NCBI RefSeq assembly: GCF_007431345.1
Contig: NZ_CP041730.1
Location: 2,294,001 to 2,358,000, forward strand
Source: Chitinimonas arctica
Lineage (GTDB): Bacteria; Pseudomonadota; Gammaproteobacteria; Burkholderiales; Chitinimonadaceae
DNA: 64,000 nucleotides
Reading direction: 5' to 3'
The notes under the pieces were generated by a model, which saw only the letters and a list, made by a program, of their open reading frames with translations, was not told the DNA's origin and did no database searches. Shown here piece after piece: positions 49,083 through 57,485 of this stretch. A program made the translations under genes and the position numbers. How positions within the stretch are numbered: the stretch's first letter is position 1; each line of letters opens with the position of its first letter.

Positions 49083-50378
49083 ATGCTCAGTGTATCAACC
49101 AGCAAGCCTTCACTTTCGATACCGTTGATTTCGGCAAAAAGGCTGGACCTTATCCCTTTTTCAGAAAATCCGCCATGCCGAGGCATGCAGATTGAATACC
49201 TCCGTCCCGAGCAACTCGAGGAAAAATGTCACTTCAAATATACCGAATCCTTATTTGGCGACCCCAATGAACTCAAGGATTATCTATCGGACACGCAAAT
49301 GCTTGCTCACATAAGAAATCTGCCAGAACAACCCTCGGAGCAGACTATTCGCGCTCGACTGAGCAACCCTTTCGACAGCTTGGTAATTTGCCACATGGAC
49401 AATTCCATCGGTTATGGCCTGTTCGCCAAGGAAGACATTCCCGGCGATACCGTGCTGTTTCTCTATGCGGGTCATATCGAAGATGTGCAAACCAAGGCAT
49501 TTAGCAATGGTTATGATTTCACCTGGATAAAGTCCACGATACTCAATCGCTACGCCGAGTTGAAGGTAAAGGGCATTTGCGCCGAAAAAATGGGCGGCCT
49601 CTCTCGTTTTATGCAGCATTGCCCGATGGACTACAATAGATATATAGCGCAATTGAAGGAAGTGGTTTTGAAGGAACATGGGCAGCTTATACAGGAAAAT
49701 AATATCGACCTGGACATGCGGCTCGACCAATTAAAACAAGATCTACTCTACAGCCCCACCCAGTTCCGCGACGACGAACTGGAAAATCTGTCATTCACGG
49801 CTCACGGCTTGAAAGAACAATTAGCCACCTGCAACGTCCGCTCTTCGCTTTCCCTGTTCAACGACATACCGGTTATTATATTTCGAACAGTATTTCCAAT
49901 AAAAAAACATGAACATGTCGGCATTACTTATCAAACAAACTATTGGAATTCATGTAATTGCGTGCCTCGCTATTTCAAAAAGAACGGCGAAATTATTCCA
50001 CAGCACGCCTATCGTGTCCTTGAGGCGCCAAGTGTCCAATCGGCCGATGCCCCCATCACCACGCAAGCGCTTGCGCATTACAACGACGGAATACAATATT
50101 ACAAAGACCGTATTTATGAGGCGGCGGTCGAGGAACTCCATGTGTCGCTCGATTTATTCAGCATGCTCCTCAGCCCGGGTTCAATCCTGGGCAAGGCAAC
50201 CTGCCGCTCCACCCTGGCATCGTGCTATCGCGAGTTAAACAACATCGAAGAAGCGGTACGGCAGTGCCGGATGGGATTGAGCCTGCTCGCCCGATGCGGC
50301 GATACATCCGAACAGGAAAGAGCCGACAAGCTTCGGATCAACATCGAGAACAAGCTGAAAGCCCTCCCGAAAATTTGA
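49083..50378 (+). CDS. SET-domain protein with TPR-like C-terminal tail
   Basis: The 431-residue cytoplasmic-looking protein carries split SET motifs. NSIGYGLFAKEDIPGD (107-122) matches the opening 'G-x-G-x-F-A' strand, GGLSRFMQHC (171-180) the 'N-x-x-R-F-x-N-H' pseudoknot motif, and GITYQTNYW (280-288) the closing 'G-E-x-L-x-x-x-Y'. A CNC pair follows at 291-293. SET proteins are usually S-adenosylmethionine-dependent lysine methyltransferases. About 85 residues separate the second and third motifs, a larger insert than usual. Residues 325-431 form two TPR-like helical hairpins (ALAHYNDGIQYYKDR; STLASCYRELNNIEEAVRQC). No signal peptide. ATG 49083 follows AAGGACCCTCC. The gene is more A+T-rich than its neighbours, suggesting transfer. 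Function and substrate unknown; an effector role is speculation. Confidence 0.72.
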   Translation: MLSVSTSKPSLSIPLISAKRLDLIPFSENPPCRGMQIEYLRPEQLEEKCHFKYTESLFGDPNELKDYLSDTQMLAHIRNLPEQPSEQTIRARLSNPFDSLVICHMDNSIGYGLFAKEDIPGDTVLFLYAGHIEDVQTKAFSNGYDFTWIKSTILNRYAELKVKGICAEKMGGLSRFMQHCPMDYNRYIAQLKEVVLKEHGQLIQENNIDLDMRLDQLKQDLLYSPTQFRDDELENLSFTAHGLKEQLATCNVRSSLSLFNDIPVIIFRTVFPIKKHEHVGITYQTNYWNSCNCVPRYFKKNGEIIPQHAYRVLEAPSVQSADAPITTQALAHYNDGIQYYKDRIYEAAVEELHVSLDLFSMLLSPGSILGKATCRSTLASCYRELNNIEEAVRQCRMGLSLLARCGDTSEQERADKLRINIENKLKALPKI

Positions 50379-50479
50379 TCCGCCACCATGGGAAAGCACA
50401 GAACAAGTTACTCACCCGCTTCCCACTAGGGAAGTGGTCCTGGCACCCGTGCTGCAAGGAACCGTACGGGCATTGGCGA

Positions 50480-50764
50480 CTACTTTAGTGCTTCAAGCAC
50501 AGCGCTTGGATTTGCATCGATCACTCGCATCAATACACGCGCCGGTCCATGCGGCTGGCGATCCCCTCGCTCCCAGTGGCGCAAGGTACCAAGGCTTACC
50601 CCAAAGCGGGCGGCGAAAGATTGCTGAGAAAGTCCGGTGCGCGCCCGAATGGACTTTACGTCCAAAGGAACCATTTGATGCTCGACGGTAGCGATCTTCT
50701 CACCGCTCTGATGCTGGATGGCCTCACCCAAACTTTGCTTGATGCTCTCGAATAGCGTGCCCAT
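50480..50764 (-). CDS. XRE-family HTH protein, HigA/NadS-like antitoxin, apparently orphan
   Basis: The 94-residue protein has an acidic/amphipathic N-terminal part (MGTLFESIKQSLGEAIQH), then VKSIRARTGLSQQSFAARFG ... SLGTLRHWERGDRQPHGPA, a standard XRE helix-turn-helix as in antitoxins of the HigA/NadS type. Start ATG 50764 has GGAG at seven bases; ATG 50770 is too close to it. Such genes normally follow a RelE/HigB-like toxin gene, but none is readable in 50765-51008. It may be a solitary regulator or a relic of a toxin-antitoxin pair. Confidence 0.8.
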   Translation of the reverse strand: MGTLFESIKQSLGEAIQHQSGEKIATVEHQMVPLDVKSIRARTGLSQQSFAARFGVSLGTLRHWERGDRQPHGPARVLMRVIDANPSAVLEALK

Positions 50765-51008
50765 TGTCATTCTCCATGTGTCCGCCACTGCCGGCCAGGT
50801 GATGAAAATCTAAAAAGCAAAATCTAGTCAGCACTTCCAACAGCTTGACCACCACGAGGGGCCAACCTTGCTGAGATTGACTTGTTTACTCCTGCCATTA
50901 GCCTTTAGTAGAAACGTGGCATAAGGCCACCCTAGCTCAGGCCCGATTTCTGCTAATGCCCATCATGGTCTACCATCCCGAAGACAATCGAGGAGAACGG
51001 AGAACGCT

Positions 51009-51662
51009 ATGCGCCTAATCACGAAGCTCGTCCCCCTAGCACTTTGCAGCGCCATGGCCATGGCGGCCGACCCCGCGCCCGCCGCACCGAAACCGGCGCC
51101 GCCACAATGGAATCGAGCGGTTTCGGTCAGCGTATTGATCGGCGCCGATGTTCCGACCGGAGCGGATGCGCGTGCGTTCCCCAGCCCCTTGATCCTGCGC
51201 TTGAACGAACCCAGCCGTGCAGCCGTGATCAACGCCGCCGACTGCGTCTACGAAGCCGACGCCTGGGCCAATCTGTCATCCGAACGGGTGATCGTGACAC
51301 CACGGCTGCTACGCTGCTTTGACGCCAGCGGCCGCGAACTGGCCACCAAGGCGGTGAAAGGCTTTGCCGTGGATAAGGATGGCTTTGGCGGCATCAAGAG
51401 CCCGATCGCCTGGGGCCAGGCCGCCAAGGATCTGTTGCTGATGGGGGTGGGCGCCCAGGTCAAGCAGAACTTCCTGGTACGTACCGCCAAGTCGGCGTTG
51501 GGCAAGGCCTCGCTAGGCCTGACCGATAACCTGATGGACGACAACAGGAAAGCCCAGCCGGACGGCGAGGCGATCCGCCAGGTACGCAGTACCGAAACCT
51601 TGCTGCCTACCCTTTCGCTGGAGCCTGGGCATGAGTTCAATATCGTGTTGAGCGGGCAGTAA
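51009..51662 (+). CDS. Secreted protein with TraB/VirB10-like C-terminal region
   Basis: The 217-residue protein has a signal peptide (MRLITKLVPLALCSAMAMAA), a short Pro/Ala linker, and a domain with CVYEADAWANLSSERVIV, TPRLLRCFDASGREL, AVKGFAVDKDGFGGIKSPI and AKDLLLMGVGAQVKQNF. This succession (conserved Cys, 'LSSER', second Cys, 'V-x-G-x-V-x-D-x-D-G-x-x-G') resembles the C-terminal periplasmic domain of TraB/VirB10 proteins of conjugation and type IV secretion systems. No other transfer gene is nearby and the membrane-anchoring part is absent. A stand-alone periplasmic relative is likely. Ribosome-binding site GGAGAACGCT supports the start. Confidence 0.6.
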   Translation: MRLITKLVPLALCSAMAMAADPAPAAPKPAPPQWNRAVSVSVLIGADVPTGADARAFPSPLILRLNEPSRAAVINAADCVYEADAWANLSSERVIVTPRLLRCFDASGRELATKAVKGFAVDKDGFGGIKSPIAWGQAAKDLLLMGVGAQVKQNFLVRTAKSALGKASLGLTDNLMDDNRKAQPDGEAIRQVRSTETLLPTLSLEPGHEFNIVLSGQ

Positions 51663-51733
51663 TCGACCCATTTTGCCCTGACGAATACTGATCAGGCATC
51701 CCACCGGTAGTCATTGTCGGCGCAGCGGCCAAG

Positions 51734-51762
51734 GGGCCGCCACGGTTGATCCGTGGCGGCCC
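51734..51762. terminator. Very stable GC hairpin, probable terminator upstream of parE
   Basis: GGGCCGCCACGG and CCGTGGCGGCCC pair perfectly over 12 bases around TTGAT. No T-run follows, so intrinsic termination is uncertain. It sits in the 206-bp gap between the TraB-like gene and parE, which shows nothing else. Confidence 0.55.
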
Positions 51763-51868
51763 GCTTGCATTACGGGCCCTGACGGAACAGCTTCGGCAAC
51801 CGCACCGCTTGCCGAGCCACCCGGCGGCCCCTAGACTCCGCCCCAACTCGCAGCAAAGGAATCGCGCA

Positions 51869-53842
51869 ATGGCCGCCGCACCGCAATACGATGAATCGTC
51901 AGTCAAGGTACTCAAGGGCCTGGAACCGGTAAAACACCGGCCCGGCATGTACACCCGTACGGAGAATCCGCTCCATATCGTGCAGGAAGTTATCGACAAC
52001 GCCGCGGACGAGGCGCTGGGCGGCTTTGCCCACCATATCGAGGTGGTCATGCACCAGGACGGCTCGATTGCGGTCAGCGACGATGGGCGCGGCATTCCGG
52101 TGGGGATTCATCCCGAGATGGGCGTGCCCACGGTGGAGGTGGTATTTACCCAGCTGCACGCCGGCGGCAAGTTCAACAAGAAGGATGGCGGAGCCTACAG
52201 CTTCTCCGGTGGTCTGCACGGCGTGGGGGTCAGCGTGACCAATGCGCTTTCCACCCGCTTGGAAGTGCGGGTCAAGCGCGAAGGCACCGAGCATGCGCTG
52301 GCATTCGGCGACGGCTTCGTGATCGAGCCCTTGGCAATGGTCAAGGAAGTCGGCAAGAAGAATACCGGCACCGCGGTACGCTGCTGGCCCGATCCCAAGT
52401 ATTTCGATTCGCCCAATATTCCGTTTGGCGAACTGGTGCATATCCTCCGCTCCAAGGCGGTGTTGCTGCCAGGCATTACCGTGACGCTGATCGTCGAGAA
52501 AAAGGACGGCAGCCGCGATAGCCAGACCTGGAACTATCCGGACGGCCTGGCCGGCTATCTGAACGAAAAGCTGGCCGACGCCGAGCTGGCGGTGCCCTTG
52601 TTCCGGGGCGAGCGCTATATCACCGAAGCCAACGACAGCTTTTCCCACGGGGAAGGCGCCGCCTGGGTCATCACCTGGACCGAGGAAGGCGGCATTGCCC
52701 GCGAAAGCTATGTGAACCTGATTCCCACGCCTTCCGGCGGCACGCACGAAACCGGCCTGCGCGACGGGGTCTTCACCGCCATCAAGAGCTTTATCGACCT
52801 GCACAATCTGCTGCCCAAGGGCGTCAAGGTACTGCCGGAAGATCTGTTCGCCCGCGCTTCCTTCGTATTGTCCGCCAAGGTGCTCGACCCGCAGTTCCAG
52901 GGCCAGACGAAGGAGCGCCTATCCAGCCGCGATGCGCTGAGGCTGGTATCCACCCAGGTACGCGATCCGTTCGAGCTATGGCTGAACGAACATCTGGACT
53001 ACGGCAAGAAGCTGGCCGAGCTGGCCATCCGCCAAGCGCAGGCGCGCCTGAAAGCGGCCAAGACCGTGATCAAGAAGCGCAGCAGCGGGGTGGCCGTGCT
53101 ACCGGGCAAGCTGACCGACTGCACCAGCGATGACGTGACCCGCCGAGAATTGTTCCTGGTCGAGGGCGATTCGGCCGGCGGCAGCGCCAAGCAAGGCCGC
53201 GACAAGGATTTCCAGGCGATCCTGCCCCTGCGCGGCAAGGTGCTCAACAGCTGGGAAGTCGATCAGGGCGAGCTGTTCGGCAACAATGAAATCCACGATA
53301 TCGCGGTAGCCATCGGCGTCGATCCGCATACCCTGAACAGCCCGGCCGATATCAGCGGGCTACGCTACGGCAAGATCTGCATCATGTCCGATGCCGACGT
53401 GGATGGTTCGCATATCCAGGTGCTGCTGCTTACCTTGTTCTGCCGCCATTTCCCCCTGCTGGTAAAGCATGGTCATATCCATATCGCCCAGCCACCGCTG
53501 TACCGCATCGATGTACCCGGCGCCGGCAAGACCAAGCCGCCCCGCAAGTTCTACGCGCTCGACAATGGCGAGCTGGAAGCCATCCTGGACAAGCTGCGGC
53601 TGGAGAAAGTGCGTGAAGGGAGCTGGGCCATCAGCCGCTTCAAGGGGCTGGGAGAAATGAATGCCGAGCAGCTGTTCGATACCACCATGAACCCGGACAC
53701 CCGCCGCACGCTGCAAATCGACTTTGACGACATCGAGGACGACACCCGCCGCATCATGACCATGTTGATGGGCAAGGGCGAGGCCAGCAGCCGTCGCGCC
53801 TGGCTGGAAGAAAACGGTAATCTGGCCGAGGGCGATATTTAA
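51869..53842 (+). CDS. parE: DNA topoisomerase IV subunit B
   Basis: ParE is the ATPase subunit of topoisomerase IV, which decatenates daughter chromosomes. The 657-residue protein has the GHKL ATPase (EVIDNAADEALGG, DDGRGIPVGIHPEMG, GGLHGVGVSVTNALS), the transducer domain, and the TOPRIM domain with EGDSAGGSAKQGRDK, LPLRGKVLNSWE and the metal-binding DADVDGSHI. Its size (about 630-660) and lack of the GyrB insertion distinguish it from GyrB. ATG 51869 follows AAAGGAATCGCGCA; upstream in-frame codons lie in the hairpin region. parC is not in the window. Its stop overlaps that of the convergent GT4 gene. Confidence 0.95.
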   Translation: MAAAPQYDESSVKVLKGLEPVKHRPGMYTRTENPLHIVQEVIDNAADEALGGFAHHIEVVMHQDGSIAVSDDGRGIPVGIHPEMGVPTVEVVFTQLHAGGKFNKKDGGAYSFSGGLHGVGVSVTNALSTRLEVRVKREGTEHALAFGDGFVIEPLAMVKEVGKKNTGTAVRCWPDPKYFDSPNIPFGELVHILRSKAVLLPGITVTLIVEKKDGSRDSQTWNYPDGLAGYLNEKLADAELAVPLFRGERYITEANDSFSHGEGAAWVITWTEEGGIARESYVNLIPTPSGGTHETGLRDGVFTAIKSFIDLHNLLPKGVKVLPEDLFARASFVLSAKVLDPQFQGQTKERLSSRDALRLVSTQVRDPFELWLNEHLDYGKKLAELAIRQAQARLKAAKTVIKKRSSGVAVLPGKLTDCTSDDVTRRELFLVEGDSAGGSAKQGRDKDFQAILPLRGKVLNSWEVDQGELFGNNEIHDIAVAIGVDPHTLNSPADISGLRYGKICIMSDADVDGSHIQVLLLTLFCRHFPLLVKHGHIHIAQPPLYRIDVPGAGKTKPPRKFYALDNGELEAILDKLRLEKVREGSWAISRFKGLGEMNAEQLFDTTMNPDTRRTLQIDFDDIEDDTRRIMTMLMGKGEASSRRAWLEENGNLAEGDI

Positions 53843-54981
53843 GCTTTTGCGTTCTCGAGCAAGCTCGCATACAAGGCCGTCAGGCGCTCAGCCATGGCGG
53901 CCGGCGAGTAGGGCAGGATGGTGGCACGGGCAGCCGCGCGCATGCCGGCCCAATCGTCGGCACGGGGCCGTGCCGCGATCAGTTCGGCAAAACCACGGTG
54001 ATCGAGTGCGTCGCGCACAAAGCCGTTTTCTCCTTCGTGCACGAACTCGGCGGCGCCGGACTTGCCGCTGGTGAGCACCGGCAGTCCACAGGCGAAGGCT
54101 TCCAGGGCAACATTGGGAAAGGGATCGTACAGGGTGGGCAGGAACAGCGCGTCGGCCATGCCATACCAATCCTGAACCTGCTTTTGCGCCCCGACGAAAT
54201 GCACGCGCTGGGCCACCCCCAGCTGGGCCGCCAAGGCGCGGTAACGACCGGCACGCTTGTCATGCCCAACCACCACCAGGTGGCTGGCCGAACCCGACTC
54301 GGCCAACGCCCTGAGGCAGCACGCTACGCCCTTGCGCTCGAATCCCGATCCCACGTAGACCAGCACCGCCGTATCCAGGCCGATACCCAGTTGACGGCGC
54401 AACGCCTCCCGCTGGACGGCTGCCTGGTCCGGCTGGAATTGCTCGGCATCGATGCCGCTGTAGATCACCGCCAACTTTTCGTCCGGCAGCTTGAACCAGC
54501 GTTGCAACTCCTCTTTCACCATCCGGGAATTGCAGATCACGGCTTTGAGCCGAGGGCTATTGAACAGTCGCTTTTCGGCGGCCAGCGCATAGTGATGCTG
54601 CGGGTTGAGCCAAAGACCCAAGCGCTTGAACGGACCCAACTGGCGCCGGCGTTGCAGCAACCACTCGCGATGCACGCCGTCGCCCGCGCGGTAGATATCG
54701 CAGCAAGCGATACGCTCATGCGATTGCACCAGATCGAAGTCAGCCTGCGCCAACGACTTGCAGACCCCCCGGGCGAAACTCCATTCGCGCCAGACACTGC
54801 CGAAATAGAAGGGATTGACGGTGAGGCTGCGATAGCCCGCGTGGTCTTCCCACTTGCGGGTCAGCAAGGTCACCTCCACCGCGCCGGCCAGCGCGGCAAT
54901 GGCACGGCTGACAAACCGTTCGGCACCGCCCGAAGGATTGTATTTCTGGCGGATGATAGCCAGCCGAATGGGCCGGCTCAT
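53839..54981 (-). CDS. GT4-family glycosyltransferase (WaaG-like LPS core glucosyltransferase type)
   Basis: The 380-residue GT-B protein opens RLAIIRQKYNPSGGAERFVS, the WaaG-like form with the acceptor-binding GGAERF loop. It continues with LVQSHERIACCDIYRAGDG and a C-terminal domain with YVGSGFERKGVACCLRAL, VVVGHDKR and LPTLYDPFPNVALEAFACG (E-x7-E motif). WaaG adds the first glucose to the LPS heptose region, so this enzyme probably works on the LPS core. Its start overlaps the ptsI stop by four bases, an unusual partner for a sugar transferase. Confidence 0.85.
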   Translation of the reverse strand: MSRPIRLAIIRQKYNPSGGAERFVSRAIAALAGAVEVTLLTRKWEDHAGYRSLTVNPFYFGSVWREWSFARGVCKSLAQADFDLVQSHERIACCDIYRAGDGVHREWLLQRRRQLGPFKRLGLWLNPQHHYALAAEKRLFNSPRLKAVICNSRMVKEELQRWFKLPDEKLAVIYSGIDAEQFQPDQAAVQREALRRQLGIGLDTAVLVYVGSGFERKGVACCLRALAESGSASHLVVVGHDKRAGRYRALAAQLGVAQRVHFVGAQKQVQDWYGMADALFLPTLYDPFPNVALEAFACGLPVLTSGKSGAAEFVHEGENGFVRDALDHRGFAELIAARPRADDWAGMRAAARATILPYSPAAMAERLTALYASLLENAKA

Positions 54982-56714
54982 CCCGCATCCAGCCCGTCGA
55001 GCAGGGCACGGACGCGATCGGCATCGGGGGCTTGTTCGATTTCGCTGGCCAAGGGCGCCAGCAGCTTAAGATCACTATTGAGGATGATCTGTTTAACGTT
55101 CAAAAGCTGCGCCGGATGCATGGAAAACCGCCGCAGCCCCAGGGCCAGCAGTAGTTGGGTGAGGCGCACGTCGCCAGCCATTTCACCGCAGACCGAAACC
55201 GGCACGTCGGCCTGGTTGGCCGTGCGTATCACATGGCCGATCAGGCCCAGCACCGCCGGATGGAAGGGATCGTACAAATGGCTGACGCTATCGTCGCCAC
55301 GGTCCACCGCCAGGGTGTACTGAATCAGGTCATTGGTACCGATGGAAACGAAATCCAGCTTGCGCAGCAGATGGCCGACCGTCAATGCCGCGCCGGGCAC
55401 TTCGATCATGCCCCCCACTTCGACATTGTCGGCAAAAGCGACGCCATCCTCGCGCAGCGCTTCCTTTGCCTGCTCCACGTGGAACAATACCTGGCTGACT
55501 TCCGCCAGGCTGGCCAGCATGGGTACCAGCAGCTTGAGATCGCCGTGCAGGCCCGCTCGCAGCAGTGCCCGCAATTGCGTGCGGAACAAATGCGGCTCGG
55601 CCAGGCACAAGCGCACACCGGTCAGGCTCAGGGCCGGATTCGGCGCGGATATCGCTTCCTCGTCGGCCCATTTCGGCATCTTGTCCCGACCCAGATCGAT
55701 GGTCCGGATGGTGACCGGCATGCCTTTCATACCTTCCACTACCGCCCGGTAGGCTCGATACTGCTCTTCCTCGTCCGGCAGGTCGTCACGGCCAAGAAAG
55801 AGGAACTCGGAGCGATAAAGCCCGACGCCGGCCGCACCATTGGCCTTGACGTGTTCCACATCGCCGGGTGTTTCGATATTGGCCAACAGCTCAATGGCGG
55901 TGCCGTCCAGCGTCACTGCCGCAGTGCTCTTGAGCCCCTTGAGCTTCTTGCGATCCGCCGCGTAGCCCGCCTGTCGCTTGCGGTATTCCGCCAGGATGGT
56001 CTCGCTGGGATCGACGATGGCCACGCCCGCCGTACCATCGACAATAATGGTTTCCTCTTCGCGGATCAGTTGGCGGGCATGGTGCAGGGCCAGCACCGAA
56101 GGGATATCGAGGCTGCGGGCCAGAATGGCGGTATGTGAAGTGGGGCCGCCCATATCGGTCAGGAAGGCGGCGAAATTGGCCTCCTTGAACAGCACCATAT
56201 CGGCCGGCGACAGATCATGCGCGACGAGAATGCGCTCGCGGCTATCATCGGGCGGCACGTAATGGCCGCCGCCCTGTCCGGCAAGCGATTTGAAAATGCG
56301 ATCCACCACCTGGATCACATCGTTACGCCGCTCGCGCAGATATTCTTCTTCGATCTCGTCGAATTGCGCCAGCAGGCGATCCTGCTGCAGCTTCAATGCC
56401 CATTCGGCGTTGCAGCGCCGCTCGTTGATGATATCGCGCGGCTCGCGGCTGATGGTGTGATCGTTCAGCAGCATGACGTGCAGGCTGAGAAAGGCACCCA
56501 GCTCGGTGGGCGCATTCTCCGGGATGCTGCCCCACAATTGCTCCAGTTCCTTGCGGGTGGCGCGCACGGCCGCATCGAAACGGGCCATTTCGGCTGGCAC
56601 TTCGGCCGCCGTGATCTCGTAGTGCGCCACTTCGAGGTCGGTATGGCTCACCAGATGGGCACGGCCGATGGCGATACCGCCGCCGATGCCGATGCCGTGC
56701 AGGCTGATAGTCAT
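54978..56714 (-). CDS. ptsI: Phosphoenolpyruvate-protein phosphotransferase (PTS enzyme I)
   Basis: Enzyme I takes phosphate from PEP and passes it to HPr. The 578-residue protein has the HPr-binding helical domain, the phospho-histidine motif GGPTSHTAILARSLDIPS (His194), the PEP-binding TIM barrel with GVGLYRSEFLFLGR and DLGRDK, and the C-terminal VSVCGEMAGD with the catalytic Cys. It lies 17 bp after ptsH in an operon EIIA-HPr-EI. No sugar-specific IIB/IIC permease gene is present, which fits a regulatory rather than sugar-transporting PTS. Confidence 0.95.
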   Translation of the reverse strand: MTISLHGIGIGGGIAIGRAHLVSHTDLEVAHYEITAAEVPAEMARFDAAVRATRKELEQLWGSIPENAPTELGAFLSLHVMLLNDHTISREPRDIINERRCNAEWALKLQQDRLLAQFDEIEEEYLRERRNDVIQVVDRIFKSLAGQGGGHYVPPDDSRERILVAHDLSPADMVLFKEANFAAFLTDMGGPTSHTAILARSLDIPSVLALHHARQLIREEETIIVDGTAGVAIVDPSETILAEYRKRQAGYAADRKKLKGLKSTAAVTLDGTAIELLANIETPGDVEHVKANGAAGVGLYRSEFLFLGRDDLPDEEEQYRAYRAVVEGMKGMPVTIRTIDLGRDKMPKWADEEAISAPNPALSLTGVRLCLAEPHLFRTQLRALLRAGLHGDLKLLVPMLASLAEVSQVLFHVEQAKEALREDGVAFADNVEVGGMIEVPGAALTVGHLLRKLDFVSIGTNDLIQYTLAVDRGDDSVSHLYDPFHPAVLGLIGHVIRTANQADVPVSVCGEMAGDVRLTQLLLALGLRRFSMHPAQLLNVKQIILNSDLKLLAPLASEIEQAPDADRVRALLDGLDAG

Positions 56715-56731
56715 GGTCCCGCCCCCCGGTT

Positions 56732-57001
56732 CTATTCCGATTCGTCGAAGCGATTGGCGATAAGTTCGGTGATGGCGGCCATGGCCTCACTTTCGTCTTC
56801 GCCGCTGATGTCGATAGCAACCTTACTACCCTTGGCCGCCGCCAGCATCATGACGCCCATGATACTCTTGGCGTTCACCCGCTTGCCGTTGCGGCTCAGC
56901 CAGATCTCGCTCTTGAAGCGGCTGGCCAACTGGGTCAATTTGGACGATGCGCGTGCATGCAGTCCCAGCTTATTGATGATCTCGACTTCTTGTTGAGGCA
57001 T
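56732..57001 (-). CDS. ptsH: Phosphocarrier protein HPr
   Basis: The 89-residue protein carries the phospho-accepting His15 in KLGLHARASSKL and the regulatory Ser46 in NAKSIMGVMML. The Ser46 motif is of the kind phosphorylated by HPr kinase in Gram-positives and in many betaproteobacteria; hprK is not in this window. It starts three bases after the EIIA stop and precedes ptsI. Confidence 0.95.
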   Translation of the reverse strand: MPQQEVEIINKLGLHARASSKLTQLASRFKSEIWLSRNGKRVNAKSIMGVMMLAAAKGSKVAIDISGEDESEAMAAITELIANRFDESE

Positions 57002-57004
57002 GGC

Positions 57005-57418
57005 TTATCCGATTTCCTTGGTATTGGGCGGCAGCATGTACATCACGCCTTCCAGCCCGCCGGTAACGGCTTTGCTGACCACGATTTCCAGCGCCTCGTG
57101 ACCGTAATTGAGCGTACGCACCAGCATGGGCAGATTGACGCCCGCAACCGCTTCGACGCGGCCGGGTTCAATCAGACGGTAGGCTACATTGGACGGCGTA
57201 CCGCCATAGATGTCCGAAAGCACGACCACGCCCGTACCGGTATCCAGTTCGCGAATCAGACTGCGCGCCCGTTCCAGCACCAGGTCGGGATCATCCGAAC
57301 GGTAGACGGGCAGATAGCGCAGCTGCGGCAGCGGGCGCCCCAGTACGTGCGCGGCGCACTCGGCCAGGCTTTCGCCCAAGCCATAGTGGGTAACCAATAG
57401 AATTCCAACCATATTCAA
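57005..57418 (-). CDS. PTS EIIA of the mannose/fructose (EIIA-Man) family
   Basis: The 137-residue protein has the EIIA-Man fold: MVGILLVTHYGLGESLAECA with the phospho-histidine His11, TGVVVLSDIYGGTPSNVA and GVNLPMLVRTLNY. It would accept phosphate from HPr. Without partner IIB/IIC/IID genes it probably acts as a regulatory output, as proposed for similar EIIA-HPr-EI operons in betaproteobacteria. An internal ATG two codons downstream is an alternative start. Confidence 0.92.
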   Translation of the reverse strand: MNMVGILLVTHYGLGESLAECAAHVLGRPLPQLRYLPVYRSDDPDLVLERARSLIRELDTGTGVVVLSDIYGGTPSNVAYRLIEPGRVEAVAGVNLPMLVRTLNYGHEALEIVVSKAVTGGLEGVMYMLPPNTKEIG

Positions 57419-57485
57419 GCTCGAAGAACTGCGTTAGGGCTGATTCTAGCAGCGCCAGGGTAAGACCAGGCGAGCGCCGGCCACG

